NCBI RefSeq assembly: GCF_052115485.1
Contig: NZ_JBFRGU010000002.1
Coordinates: forward strand, 434,001 to 498,000
Source of the DNA: Microvirga sp052115485
GTDB taxonomy: Bacteria > Pseudomonadota > Alphaproteobacteria > Rhizobiales > Beijerinckiaceae
Reading direction: 5' to 3'
DNA: 64,000 nt
How positions within the stretch are numbered: position 1 is the first letter of the stretch; the number at the start of each line of letters is the position of its first letter. The position numbers and the translations under genes were made by a program. Shown here piece by piece: positions 1 to 7,338 of this stretch. The notes below the pieces were generated by a model. The model saw nothing but the letters and a program-made list of their open reading frames with translations, ran no database searches and was not told the DNA's origin.

Positions 1-589
1 TCACCACCACGCGGAAACGCGGCGCGTGATGCGGGCCGGTCTGCTCGACCACGGCATAGATCGGCGTCGGCAGGCCTTTTCCTTGCGCCCATTCCTGCAA
101 GGCGCTTTTCGGATCTCGCAGCGAGCGGCGCGGCGAATCCAGAAGATCCTTGAACGAGCCTTCGATCACGGCTCTCGCCGCATCATACCCGCCGTCGAGA
201 AACACCGCACCGATGATCGACTCGCATACATCGGCGAGGATCGTCGGATTGCGGCGCTCACCCGATTGGGCCTCGCCTGCGCCGAGCTTCAGATACGGCC
301 CCACATCCCATTTCACACCGATTTCAGCGCAGGTCTCGCGACGCACCAGTTCCGACAGGCGGCGCGACAGCTCGCCCTCGCTGGCATTCGGAAACGCTGC
401 ATAGAGCATGTCGGCCACCGACAACCCGAGCACACGATCGCCTAAGAATTCCAGGCGCTGATAGCTCGGTCCCGTGGAGGAACGCTGCGCGCTGACATGG
501 GTCAACGCCAGATCGAGAAGGTCGGCGTCCTTGAACCGATAGCCGATCTTGTCCTGCAGGTCTTCGGGATTGGTCTTGCGACGTGCCAC
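1..589 (-). CDS. rnc: Ribonuclease III (partial, cut by the left window edge)
   Basis: This is the N-terminal 196 residues of RNase III, the endonuclease that cuts double-stranded RNA, including rRNA precursors. The signature RLEFLGDRVLG lies at residues 45-55, with the metal-binding Glu47 and Asp51. A second acidic motif (ADVCESIIGA) follows, and the linker into the double-stranded-RNA-binding domain (DPKSALQEWAQ) is just visible before the window ends. I place the start at a GTG at 587-589, four bases after the lepB stop; no ATG fits the reading frame upstream of the conserved region. The tight spacing to lepB indicates one transcript, and the acpS-lepB-rnc order is usual in Rhizobiales, where era normally follows. 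Identity is secure; the exact start is less so because the ribosome-binding site is weak. Confidence 0.93.
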   Translation of the reverse strand, partial: MARRKTNPEDLQDKIGYRFKDADLLDLALTHVSAQRSSTGPSYQRLEFLGDRVLGLSVADMLYAAFPNASEGELSRRLSELVRRETCAEIGVKWDVGPYLKLGAGEAQSGERRNPTILADVCESIIGAVFLDGGYDAARAVIEGSFKDLLDSPRRSLRDPKSALQEWAQGKGLPTPIYAVVEQTGPHHAPRFRVVV

Positions 590-593
590 GGGC

Positions 594-1358
594 CTAGCGA
601 ATCCGGTCGAAGATGCGGTTCCAGCGAATATAGCCGGGCCACTCCCAGGGCCGCCACAGAGATGCGTTCTCGTCGATGGAGAAGAAGATGATCTCGGCCC
701 GGCCGATGAAATTCTCGAACGGCACCTGACCGACACTCGCCTCGTCGCGGGAATCGGTGGAGTTGTCGCGGTTGTCGCCCATCATGAAATAATGGCCGGG
801 CTGCACCGTGTAGACATTGGTGTTGTCCCAATAGCCGCGGTCGTTGTCACGCTCGATGACGTAGTGCGTCGTCCCTTCGGCAAAGGTCTCCTTGTAGCGC
901 GGCACGGAGATGGTGCGGCCGTAGAGATCCGTCGTCTGGTAATCCTCGGCACGCTCGCGCTTCACCGGCTGGCCGTTGATCTGCAGCACGCCGCCGATAA
1001 CCTGAATCTTGTCGCCGGGAAGGCCAACGACACGCTTGATGTAATCGGTCGAGTTGTCCTTCGGCAGCTTGAACACGGCAATGTCGCCACGCTTGGGAGC
1101 GGAGGCGAAAATGCGGCCCGAAAAGACCGGCGGCCCAAACGGTATCGAATAGCGCGAGTATCCGTAGGAATACTTCGAGACGAAGAGATAATCCCCGATC
1201 AACAGGGTCGGGATAAGCGACCCTGAAGGGATGTTGAAGGGCTGGAACAGAACGGTGCGGACAACAACCGCGATCAGGAGAGCCTGGATGATGACCTTGA
1301 TGGTCTCCCAAAGCCCGCCTTCTTCCTTCTTCGCCTTAACGTTTTCGCTCACGTGCAA
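594..1358 (-). CDS. lepB: Signal peptidase I
   Basis: This 254-residue inner-membrane serine protease removes signal peptides from exported proteins. One N-terminal membrane segment (about residues 20-38) precedes the box B motif PSGSLIPTL, whose second serine (Ser47) should be the nucleophile. Lys108 in YIKRVVGLPGD is the general base of the Ser/Lys dyad. The C-terminal GDNRDNSTDSR is box E. Length and motif order match the short single-anchor form of the family. The usual Met after the catalytic serine is a Leu here, a conservative change. It sits between acpS and rnc on the same strand, and its stop codon almost touches the rnc start, so the two are probably co-transcribed. Confidence 0.96.
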   Translation of the reverse strand: MHVSENVKAKKEEGGLWETIKVIIQALLIAVVVRTVLFQPFNIPSGSLIPTLLIGDYLFVSKYSYGYSRYSIPFGPPVFSGRIFASAPKRGDIAVFKLPKDNSTDYIKRVVGLPGDKIQVIGGVLQINGQPVKRERAEDYQTTDLYGRTISVPRYKETFAEGTTHYVIERDNDRGYWDNTNVYTVQPGHYFMMGDNRDNSTDSRDEASVGQVPFENFIGRAEIIFFSIDENASLWRPWEWPGYIRWNRIFDRIR

Positions 1359-1441
1359 TCACCCATCTTGCGGAACAACAGTCCCACCCGGAGCGGGATC
1401 ATATCCCGGCGGAACATCATCCCGCTCCAAGTTCCGATTCT

Positions 1442-1486
1442 GCATGCTCTGGTTCGGAAAGCGGATTCCATCCTTCCGGATCATGC
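1442..1486. repeat. Interspersed GCATG...GATCATGC repeat, copy 1
   Basis: A short element in the lepB-acpS gap runs from GCATGCTCTGG to CCGGATCATGC, with a GGAAAGCGG core. It resembles elements near 41205-41250 and 58115-58206, which share the GGAAAACC-like core and the GATCATGC end. It looks like a dispersed intergenic repeat of the kind common in Rhizobiales chromosomes. I assign no function. Confidence 0.5.
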
Positions 1487-1532
1487 GTTGCGGGTCTAAC
1501 CCATGGCGGGGTCAGCCGCAACGCGGCCGATT

Positions 1533-1934
1533 TCACCTCTTCGGGAGCGCCTCGATAATGACGAAGGCCTGAGCGAGGGGCGGATCGTCCGTCAGCGAGA
1601 CGTGGACGAAGGCCTCGTGGCCCGGCGGCGTCATCGCCTCTAGACGCTTCAGCGCTCCGCCGGTCAGCCGCATGGTGGGGCGCCCGCCGGGAAGATTGAC
1701 CACCTCCATGTCGCGCCAGAACACGCCCTGATTGAGACCGGTTCCCAAGGCCTTGGAGCAGGCCTCCTTGGCCGCGAAACGGCGCGCATAGGACGGTCCG
1801 CGCGCCCGGCGGCGATCACTCTTCACGCGCTCGCCCTCGGTGAAGATGCGGTGCGTAAAGCGCTCCCCGAAACGTTCGATGGACCGCTCGATACGGCGGA
1901 TGTCGCAGAGATCGGAGCCGATACCGAGAATCAT
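1533..1934 (-). CDS. acpS: Holo-[acyl-carrier-protein] synthase
   Basis: AcpS transfers 4'-phosphopantetheine from CoA to the serine of acyl carrier protein, which activates fatty-acid synthesis. The start used is the ATG before ILGIGSDLCDI, giving 133 residues, the family's usual size. The frame stays open upstream to 2108, but that stretch is the palindromic repeat and should not be translated. Asp8 (GSDLCDIRRIE) and Glu57 (RFAAKEACSKALG) are the Mg2+ ligands expected in the family. It lies between pdxJ and lepB on the same strand, in an order conserved across Rhizobiales. Confidence 0.95.
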   Translation of the reverse strand: MILGIGSDLCDIRRIERSIERFGERFTHRIFTEGERVKSDRRRARGPSYARRFAAKEACSKALGTGLNQGVFWRDMEVVNLPGGRPTMRLTGGALKRLEAMTPPGHEAFVHVSLTDDPPLAQAFVIIEALPKR

Positions 1935-1960
1935 CGTGCCCCCTCGTGGCTCGCGCCAAA

Positions 1961-2054
1961 CCTCATCCTGAGGAGCGGCAAAGCCGCGAGGATCCAGCAC
2001 GCGCTGGAGACGCCCCGCCCTTCGAGACGGCCTTGCGGCCTCCTCAGGGTGAGG
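1961..2054. repeat. Interspersed palindromic repeat, family A, copy 1
   Basis: The element is about 94 bp and lies between pdxJ and acpS. Its ends are inverted copies of each other: CCTCATCCTGAGGAG at the left and CTCCTCAGGGTGAGG at the right. Between them is an internal segment containing CCCTTCGAGACG. Related copies lie at 13151-13251, 24614-24710 and, partially, 38615-38668. All copies are intergenic, as expected of a mobile or REP/BIME-like element. The transcript would fold into a long hairpin between pdxJ and acpS. Confidence 0.75.
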
Positions 2055-2082
2055 CTGTGCGGTGCTGGCTTCAGCAGCGATT

Positions 2083-2838
2083 TCATATCGCTCGCACCCT
2101 GCCCGCATCCATTGCCGCGCGCATGGTGCGCACAGCTTCGTCGAGGCCCATGAAGATGGCCTCCGCGATCAGGAAATGGCCGATGTTCAATTCAGCGATC
2201 TGTGGAATGGCCGCGATGGGACCGACTGTGTCGAAGGTCAATCCATGACCGGCATGGATTTCAAGGCCAAGCGAGGCCCCGTGCGCGGCGGCGCGCCGCA
2301 GGCGCTCGAGTTCGTGGCTGACATGGGCTTCATCCGCCGCCAACGCCGCCTCGCAATAGGTGCCGGTATGAAGCTCGACCACCGGCGCTCCGAGATCGTG
2401 GGCAGCCATCATCACCTCGACTTCCGGCTCGACAAAGAGTGAGACGCGAATGCCGGCTTCCTTCAACTGCCTGATGGCGGGACGCAAGGTTTCGTGCCCG
2501 CCAATGATATCGAGCCCACCCTCGGTCGTGCGTTCCTCGCGTTTTTCCGGCACGAGGCAGGCTGCGTGGGGGCGCAGAGAAAGGGCGAGGCCGATCATTT
2601 CCGGCGTCGTCGCCATCTCCATGTTGAGCGGCACGAAAAGCTGGCGCTTCAGGCGCTCCATATCGAGATCGCGGATATGACGGCGATCTTCCCGCAAATG
2701 CGCCGTGATCCCGTCCGCGCCCGCCAGAACGGCCATATGAGCCGCCCGGATCGGATCCGGATAAAGCCCTCCGCGGGCGTTCCGGACGGTCGCGACGTGA
2801 TCGATGTTGACGCCAAGGCGCAGAGGGGAAACTGTCAT
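2083..2838 (-). CDS. pdxJ: Pyridoxine 5'-phosphate synthase
   Basis: PdxJ condenses 1-deoxyxylulose 5-phosphate with 3-amino-2-oxopropyl phosphate to make pyridoxine 5'-phosphate, the last ring-forming step of DXP-dependent vitamin B6 synthesis. The 251-residue TIM-barrel protein has the family's NIDHVATVRNARG near the N-terminus. His47 (TAHLRED) and Glu74 (NMEMATT) fit the catalytic pair, and a phosphate-binding segment follows in the C-terminal third (EIHAGHGLTF). It is the first gene of the minus-strand pdxJ-acpS-lepB-rnc group, diverging from rpsF across a 325-bp gap that must hold both promoters. Confidence 0.96.
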   Translation of the reverse strand: MTVSPLRLGVNIDHVATVRNARGGLYPDPIRAAHMAVLAGADGITAHLREDRRHIRDLDMERLKRQLFVPLNMEMATTPEMIGLALSLRPHAACLVPEKREERTTEGGLDIIGGHETLRPAIRQLKEAGIRVSLFVEPEVEVMMAAHDLGAPVVELHTGTYCEAALAADEAHVSHELERLRRAAAHGASLGLEIHAGHGLTFDTVGPIAAIPQIAELNIGHFLIAEAIFMGLDEAVRTMRAAMDAGRVRAI

Positions 2839-3163
2839 AAGAGTGGTTTTAGCCCAAGCAGAGCCCTTGTCGAGGCATTGAAGCCGCTATTGATTCTCAG
2901 CGATCCTATGTGACCTAGGATATTGCTTTGGCCCATCAAAGCGTCTATAGGCCCCTCTTCGCGTTCGCTCCGGCCGGGGGCTGAACGGACGGCCTGGCTC
3001 GCCAGGCAGGGTTTTCGACAACCCGTCGTCCCGTGTCTCCGCCTTCGACAACCGCTCGGGCCTTGCAGGCTCGAAGGGCTTGGCGCCGATCGGACGCGCG
3101 AACCGGCTCTAGACACTTCAATCAGTGCCTTAAGCTTGAACTCAACTTTGAGAAAGGCCCACT
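2839..3163 (+). promoter_or_regulatory. pdxJ/rpsF divergent intergenic region with rpsF leader
   Basis: This 325-bp gap has no convincing gene. A plus-strand promoter candidate is TTGCTT (2923-2928), a 17-bp spacer and TATAGG (2946-2951). It would give an rpsF leader of about 205 nt. The leader contains a perfect GCCTGGC/GCCAGGC hairpin at 2992-3007 and other GC-rich inverted segments. Many bacteria regulate this operon by S6:S18 binding to the leader. Whether this leader has that fold is untested, and I cannot align it to the known motif by eye. Confidence 0.35.
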
Positions 3164-3553
3164 ATGCCTCTCTACGAGCATATCTTTTTGGCTCGCCAGG
3201 ACGTCACGTCCCAGCAGGTCGAAGCGATGGTCGAGACCTACAAGTCCGTCATCGAGCAGAACGGTGGCAAGGTCGAGAAGACCGAAATGTGGGGCGTCAA
3301 GTCCCTCGCCTACCGCATCAAGAAGAACCGCAAGGCGCACTTCACCCTCTTCAATCTCGATGCTCCGGCTCCGGCCGTCGCCGAGATGGAGCGCCAGATG
3401 CGCATCTCCGAGGACATTCTCCGCTTCATGACCATCCGCGTGGATGAGCTCGAGACGGAACCGTCGGTGATGATGCAGAAGCGCGACCGTGACGATCGCA
3501 AGGACCGCGAGCGCCGCGAGCGCGACGGCGGCTACGAAGGTGAGGAGGTCTGA
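3164..3553 (+). CDS. rpsF: 30S ribosomal protein S6
   Basis: S6 binds 16S rRNA together with S18 in the platform of the small subunit. The 129-residue protein starts with the family's YEHIFLARQDV. It carries WGVKSLAYRIKKNRKAHF in the middle and ends in a highly charged tail rich in Arg, Asp and Glu, as is usual for alphaproteobacterial S6. An AGAAAGG sequence lies upstream of the ATG. It is the first gene of rpsF-rpsR-DUF2232-rplI, with only two bases between it and rpsR. Confidence 0.97.
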   Translation: MPLYEHIFLARQDVTSQQVEAMVETYKSVIEQNGGKVEKTEMWGVKSLAYRIKKNRKAHFTLFNLDAPAPAVAEMERQMRISEDILRFMTIRVDELETEPSVMMQKRDRDDRKDRERRERDGGYEGEEV

Positions 3554-3555
3554 TC

Positions 3556-3810
3556 ATGGCATTCGGTGCTGGTGGCGGCGGCGGTGGCCGTCGTCCTTTC
3601 TTCCGTCGGCGTAAGACCTGCCCGTTCTCGGGTCCCAACGCTCCGAAGATCGATTACAAGGACACGAAGCTCCTTTCGCGCTACATCTCTGAGCGCGGCA
3701 AGATCGTGCCCTCGCGCATCACGGCCGTTTCGGCCAAGAAGCAGCGTGAACTCGCCCAGGCGATCAAGCGCGCCCGCTTCATGGGCCTTCTGCCCTACGT
3801 GATTCGCTAA
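3556..3810 (+). CDS. rpsR: 30S ribosomal protein S18
   Basis: S18 partners S6 on the 30S platform. The 84-residue protein has a glycine-rich start and then RRPFFRRRKTCPFSG. The conserved core includes IDYKDTKLLSRYISERGKI and ends KRARFMGLLPY. Length and sequence are typical. It follows rpsF by two bases, so the pair must be co-transcribed. A strong hairpin follows its stop codon. Confidence 0.97.
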   Translation: MAFGAGGGGGGRRPFFRRRKTCPFSGPNAPKIDYKDTKLLSRYISERGKIVPSRITAVSAKKQRELAQAIKRARFMGLLPYVIR

Positions 3811-3819
3811 GATCTCTCC

Positions 3820-3842
3820 GGGCCGCCCAGAACGGGCGGCCC
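3820..3842 (+). terminator. Hairpin after rpsR
   Basis: Perfect 9-bp arms GGGCCGCCC and GGGCGGCCC surround a 5-nt loop (AGAAC), nine bases after the rpsR stop. There is no T-run after it, only CGACCTCTT. It may be a partial terminator or a processing or stability hairpin that sets ribosomal-protein output apart from the downstream membrane gene. Confidence 0.5.
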
Positions 3843-3934
3843 GACCTCTTCCACGTCACCCGGCGGTGAAATTCCATCGGGTTTGTTGGGGTAAAAGCCC
3901 CTAACCCTGCCAAAAGCAGCGGGACAGCGAGACC

Positions 3935-4915
3935 ATGAATTTTATTGTTACAGGCATCGGCGCGGGCCTCGTCTCGGCGCTTCTGACGGCGGTGGTCGTG
4001 AAAGCGACCGCTCTTGCCGCGATCCTGTACGCTCTCGCCCCCATTCCCGTTCTCATCGTTTCTCTCGGCTGGAATCACCGCTCCGGTCTCGTTGCCGCCA
4101 TTGTCGGCGGCCTCACGATCGGCGCCCTGCTCTCTCCGATGAGCGGCCTGAGCTTCGCCATCGTGACGGGGCTGCCGTCCTGGTGGCTTTCCTATCTCAC
4201 TCTTCTCGGTCGCCAGGACTCGAATGGCGCGATAGAGTGGTATCCGCTCGGGCGGCTCCTCGCCTGGATCGCCGGGACCGCGACATTGACAGTCGCGGCG
4301 GTCGCGATTGTCGGATCGGGCGACTTTCAGGCTTTCCATGACGATGCACGCAAAGCATCGACCGCATTGATCGACCTGTATTTCCCCGCAAAGCTCCCGA
4401 CCGACGAGGCGCTCGCGGAACGCGAGTCGTTGATCGTCTGGCTCGCCTATGCGGTACCCGCGATGCTCGCCATGGGATTTACGGTCACGTTGTCCCTGTA
4501 CCTGTGGGCGGCTGCTAAAATCGTTTCCGTGTCGGGTCGGCTCCCCCGTCCATGGACACCGCTGCCCGATCTCCTGATGCCGCGCAATTCCATCCTCTTT
4601 GTCCTGCTGGGAAGCGCCTTCATCATATTGCCTCTGACCCGCGACAGCATCGTCGGCATCCTCTGCGTCGCCTTGGTTGGTGCATTCCTGACGGCTTTCG
4701 CACTCCAGGGGTTGGCTTCGCTCCATGCCCGCACACGCGGCAAGGTGGGACGGGCGGCCCTGCTGACGGGCATCTACATCCTGCTGGTCGTCCTGCCGGG
4801 CGTGGTTCTGCCGCCTCTCTCGCTTTTCGGAATTGTGGACTCCGTCTTCCAGCTTCCCCGGCGTTCTCAACCCGGCAAGCCGGACACCAAGTCTCCACAA
4901 AACCCTTCAACCTGA
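3935..4915 (+). CDS. DUF2232 integral membrane protein
   Basis: This 326-residue polytopic membrane protein has about eight hydrophobic segments, including residues 5-60 with little polar break, and clusters near 130-150, 175-200, 225-260 and 285-310. The proline- and lysine-rich C-terminus is probably cytoplasmic. DUF2232 proteins are known mainly from position: in alphaproteobacteria they lie between rpsR and rplI, as here. No catalytic motif is visible and the function is unknown. The conserved location suggests a link to ribosome supply or cell-envelope growth, but that is only inference. The GC-rich wobble use matches its neighbours, so it is a resident gene. Confidence 0.82.
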   Translation: MNFIVTGIGAGLVSALLTAVVVKATALAAILYALAPIPVLIVSLGWNHRSGLVAAIVGGLTIGALLSPMSGLSFAIVTGLPSWWLSYLTLLGRQDSNGAIEWYPLGRLLAWIAGTATLTVAAVAIVGSGDFQAFHDDARKASTALIDLYFPAKLPTDEALAERESLIVWLAYAVPAMLAMGFTVTLSLYLWAAAKIVSVSGRLPRPWTPLPDLLMPRNSILFVLLGSAFIILPLTRDSIVGILCVALVGAFLTAFALQGLASLHARTRGKVGRAALLTGIYILLVVLPGVVLPPLSLFGIVDSVFQLPRRSQPGKPDTKSPQNPST

Positions 4916-4940
4916 TCACAACATTCAAAGGAGAAACCAA

Positions 4941-5504
4941 ATGGAAGTGATCCTTCTCGAACGCGTCGCAAAGCTCGGCCAGATGGGCGAGACCGTTAAG
5001 GTCCGCGACGGCTATGCCCGCAATTTCCTTCTGCCCGGTGGCAAGGCTCTGCGCGCCACGAAGGCCAACAAGGAGCATTTCGAGGCTCAGCGCGCCCAGC
5101 TCGAAGCTCGCAACCTCGAGCGCAAGAAGGAAGCTGAGGCTGTCGGCGAGAAGCTGAACGGCCAGAGCTTCATCATCATCCGTCAGTCCGGTGAGACGGG
5201 CGTGCTCTACGGTTCGGTCGCCACCCGCGACCTCGCCGAGATCGTCACCCAGGGCGGCGTCTCGGTCGGCCGCAACCAGTTCCTCCTCCACCAGCCGATC
5301 AAGACTCTCGGCCTGCATGTGGTGCCCGTCCAGCTCCATCCGGAGGTTACGGTCGAGGTGACGATCAACGTCGCCCGCAGCCCCGAGGAAGCCGAGCGTC
5401 AGGCTCGCGGCGAATTGGTTACGACTCGCGAAGAGACGAATCTCGACGACCTCGGCCTCGAGGTCGGCGCTGCTCTCGCAGAAGCCGGCGACGTCGAGCT
5501 CTAA
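4941..5504 (+). CDS. rplI: 50S ribosomal protein L9
   Basis: L9 binds 23S rRNA at the base of the L1 stalk and helps keep the reading frame. The start is the ATG preceded by AAAGGAG (4927-4933), giving 187 residues beginning MEVILLERVAKLG. The N-terminal rRNA-binding domain (VRDGYARNFLLPGGKA) leads into the long charged connecting helix (residues 45-75) and the C-terminal domain. About 30 extra residues rich in Glu and Ala at the end are usual for alphaproteobacteria. It is the last gene of the ribosomal-protein operon and is followed by two terminator hairpins. Confidence 0.97.
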   Translation: MEVILLERVAKLGQMGETVKVRDGYARNFLLPGGKALRATKANKEHFEAQRAQLEARNLERKKEAEAVGEKLNGQSFIIIRQSGETGVLYGSVATRDLAEIVTQGGVSVGRNQFLLHQPIKTLGLHVVPVQLHPEVTVEVTINVARSPEEAERQARGELVTTREETNLDDLGLEVGAALAEAGDVEL

Positions 5505-5513
5505 TCGCAGGAC

Positions 5514-5545
5514 GGGAACGGGGCTTGCGCCTCGTTCCCTTTTTG
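5514..5545 (+). terminator. Intrinsic terminator after rplI
   Basis: The hairpin GGGAACGGGG / CCTCGTTCCC pairs fully with one G-U wobble around a TTGCG-type loop and is followed directly by TTTTT. It begins ten bases after the rplI stop. This is a classic rho-independent terminator for the rpsF operon. Confidence 0.88.
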
Positions 5546-5555
5546 TTCACAATTG

Positions 5556-5588
5556 CGCCGCTCGTCGATTCGATGGGCGGCGTTTTTG
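5556..5588 (+). terminator. Second hairpin with T-run after rplI
   Basis: The arms CGCCGCTC and GGGCGGCG (one mismatch) enclose the loop and are followed by TTTTTGTTTT. It lies just after the first terminator, forming a tandem stop. The remaining sequence up to dnaB (to 5836) shows only a degenerate copy of the family A repeat (around 5594-5660) and no gene. Confidence 0.6.
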
Positions 5589-5836
5589 TTTTCCTCACCC
5601 CTCAGGATAAGACTGCGGAGAGACCGTCATCCTGGGCCTCGCCTGCGCAAGGACTGTCTTTCGAAGAGTCAAGGCACTTCGTCAGCGAAATGATTTCGGT
5701 GTGACTATTGGGGACAGCGAGGAAAGGTTGCCTCGGACGTATGGGAATTTTCGTCTGTGTCCTCCCAGCCACCGCAGAATCGCCTGGACCGTCTTAAGAG
5801 GGATGAAACCTGTCCCACCCCACTTCGGAGCGCCTG

Positions 5837-7330
5837 ATGGCTAGTGCCAATGCCCTGATTGCCCGTCTCGAAACGTCCGAGCCGCAATATCGGGCCGCTC
5901 CGAATAATCTTGACGCGGAACAGGCCCTGCTCGGCGCCATCCTGGTCAACAACGATGCCTATTACCGGGTCTCCGACTTCCTGGAGACCGGCCATTTCTT
6001 CGAAGATCTGCACCGCCGGATCTATGAAGTCGCGACCAGCCTGATCAGAGCAGGCAAGGTCGCGACACCGATCACACTCAAGACCTTTCTGGGCGATCAG
6101 GATCTCGGCGGCGTCACCGTCTCGCAATATCTTGCCCGCCTCGCCGCTGAAGCGACCACCGTCATCAACGCCGAGGATTACGGCCGTACCGTCTATGATC
6201 TGGCCATCCGTCGCAATCTCATCGGTATCGGCGAAGATCTGGTGAACGTGGCCTATGACGCACCGGTGGAAACCTCCCCTCGCGATCAGATCGAGGAAGC
6301 CGAACGGCGTCTCTATGAACTGGCTGAGACAGGCCGCTACGACGGTGGTTTTCAGCGGTTCTCGGACGCGCTCACGGACGCCATCGACATGGCCGCCGCC
6401 GCTTATAAGCGCGAAGGCAAGCTGTCGGGCATCTCGACCGGCCTGATCGACATGGACCGCACGCTGGGCGGACTGCAATCGTCCGATCTTGTGATCCTCG
6501 CCGGACGTCCTGCCATGGGTAAGACGTCGCTCGTCACGAACATCGCCTTCAATATCGCCAAGGTCTATCAGGGCGAGAAGCAGCCCGACGGTACGGTGAA
6601 AACCGTCAATGGCGGCATTGTCGGCTTCTTCTCCCTCGAAATGTCGGCCGAGCAATTGGCGACCCGTATCATCGCCGAGCAATCGGGCGTGCCGTCTTAC
6701 AAGATCCGCCGTGGCGACATGCGTGAGGATGATTTCTACAAGATCACCGAAGCCGCGCGCGAGATGCAGTCGATCCCGTTCTACATCGATCAGACCGGTG
6801 GTATCTCGATTGCGCAGCTCGCCGCCCGCGCACGCCGCCTCAAGCGCCAACGTGGCCTCGACATTCTGATCGTCGACTACCTGCAACTGCTCTCGGCCTC
6901 CGCCAAGAAGGGCGAGAACCGCGTGCAGGAACTGACCGAAATCACCACGGGCCTGAAGGCGCTCGCAAAGGAACTCGCCGTTCCGATCATCGCCCTCTCT
7001 CAGCTCTCGCGTCAGGTTGAATCGCGCGATGACAAGCGCCCGCAACTCTCCGACCTTCGTGAATCGGGCTCGATCGAGCAGGACGCCGACGTGGTCATGT
7101 TCGTGTACCGTGAGGAATATTACCTGAAGAACAAGGAGCCGAAGCCCGGCACCGAGGAGTACTTCAAGTGGCAGGCCGAGATGGACCAGGTCCACGGTAA
7201 GGCCGAGGTGATCATCGGCAAGCAGCGTCACGGACCTACCGGAACGGTGCAACTCGCCTTCCAAGCTGATATCACGCGCTTCACAAACCTCGCGGACGAG
7301 GACAAGCTCCCTGAGCGGATTGGCGATTGA
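5837..7330 (+). CDS. dnaB: Replicative DNA helicase DnaB
   Basis: DnaB is the hexameric helicase that unwinds DNA ahead of the replisome and recruits primase. The 497-residue protein has the N-terminal primase-interacting helical domain (PNNLDAEQALLGAIL at about 18-32). A RecA-type ATPase follows with Walker A GRPAMGKTS (about 224-232) and Walker B ILIVDYLQLL (about 343-352). The C-terminal KQRHGPTG segment is the family's conserved DNA- or nucleotide-contacting region. Residues around 250-262 (GEKQPDGTVKTVNGG) form an insertion after Walker A that is usual in alphaproteobacteria. alr follows almost immediately, so the two may share a transcript. Confidence 0.97.
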   Translation: MASANALIARLETSEPQYRAAPNNLDAEQALLGAILVNNDAYYRVSDFLETGHFFEDLHRRIYEVATSLIRAGKVATPITLKTFLGDQDLGGVTVSQYLARLAAEATTVINAEDYGRTVYDLAIRRNLIGIGEDLVNVAYDAPVETSPRDQIEEAERRLYELAETGRYDGGFQRFSDALTDAIDMAAAAYKREGKLSGISTGLIDMDRTLGGLQSSDLVILAGRPAMGKTSLVTNIAFNIAKVYQGEKQPDGTVKTVNGGIVGFFSLEMSAEQLATRIIAEQSGVPSYKIRRGDMREDDFYKITEAAREMQSIPFYIDQTGGISIAQLAARARRLKRQRGLDILIVDYLQLLSASAKKGENRVQELTEITTGLKALAKELAVPIIALSQLSRQVESRDDKRPQLSDLRESGSIEQDADVVMFVYREEYYLKNKEPKPGTEEYFKWQAEMDQVHGKAEVIIGKQRHGPTGTVQLAFQADITRFTNLADEDKLPERIGD

Positions 7331-7338
7331 ACATCATC

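Noticed and set aside
1935..2108. N-terminal extension of acpS by 58 codons
   Set aside because: The extension lies within the palindromic repeat and overlaps the end of pdxJ; the family starts at MILGIGSD.
2835..3116. A 93-codon minus-strand frame upstream of pdxJ
   Set aside because: It overlaps the likely rpsF promoter and leader, has no ribosome-binding site and no homology that I can see.
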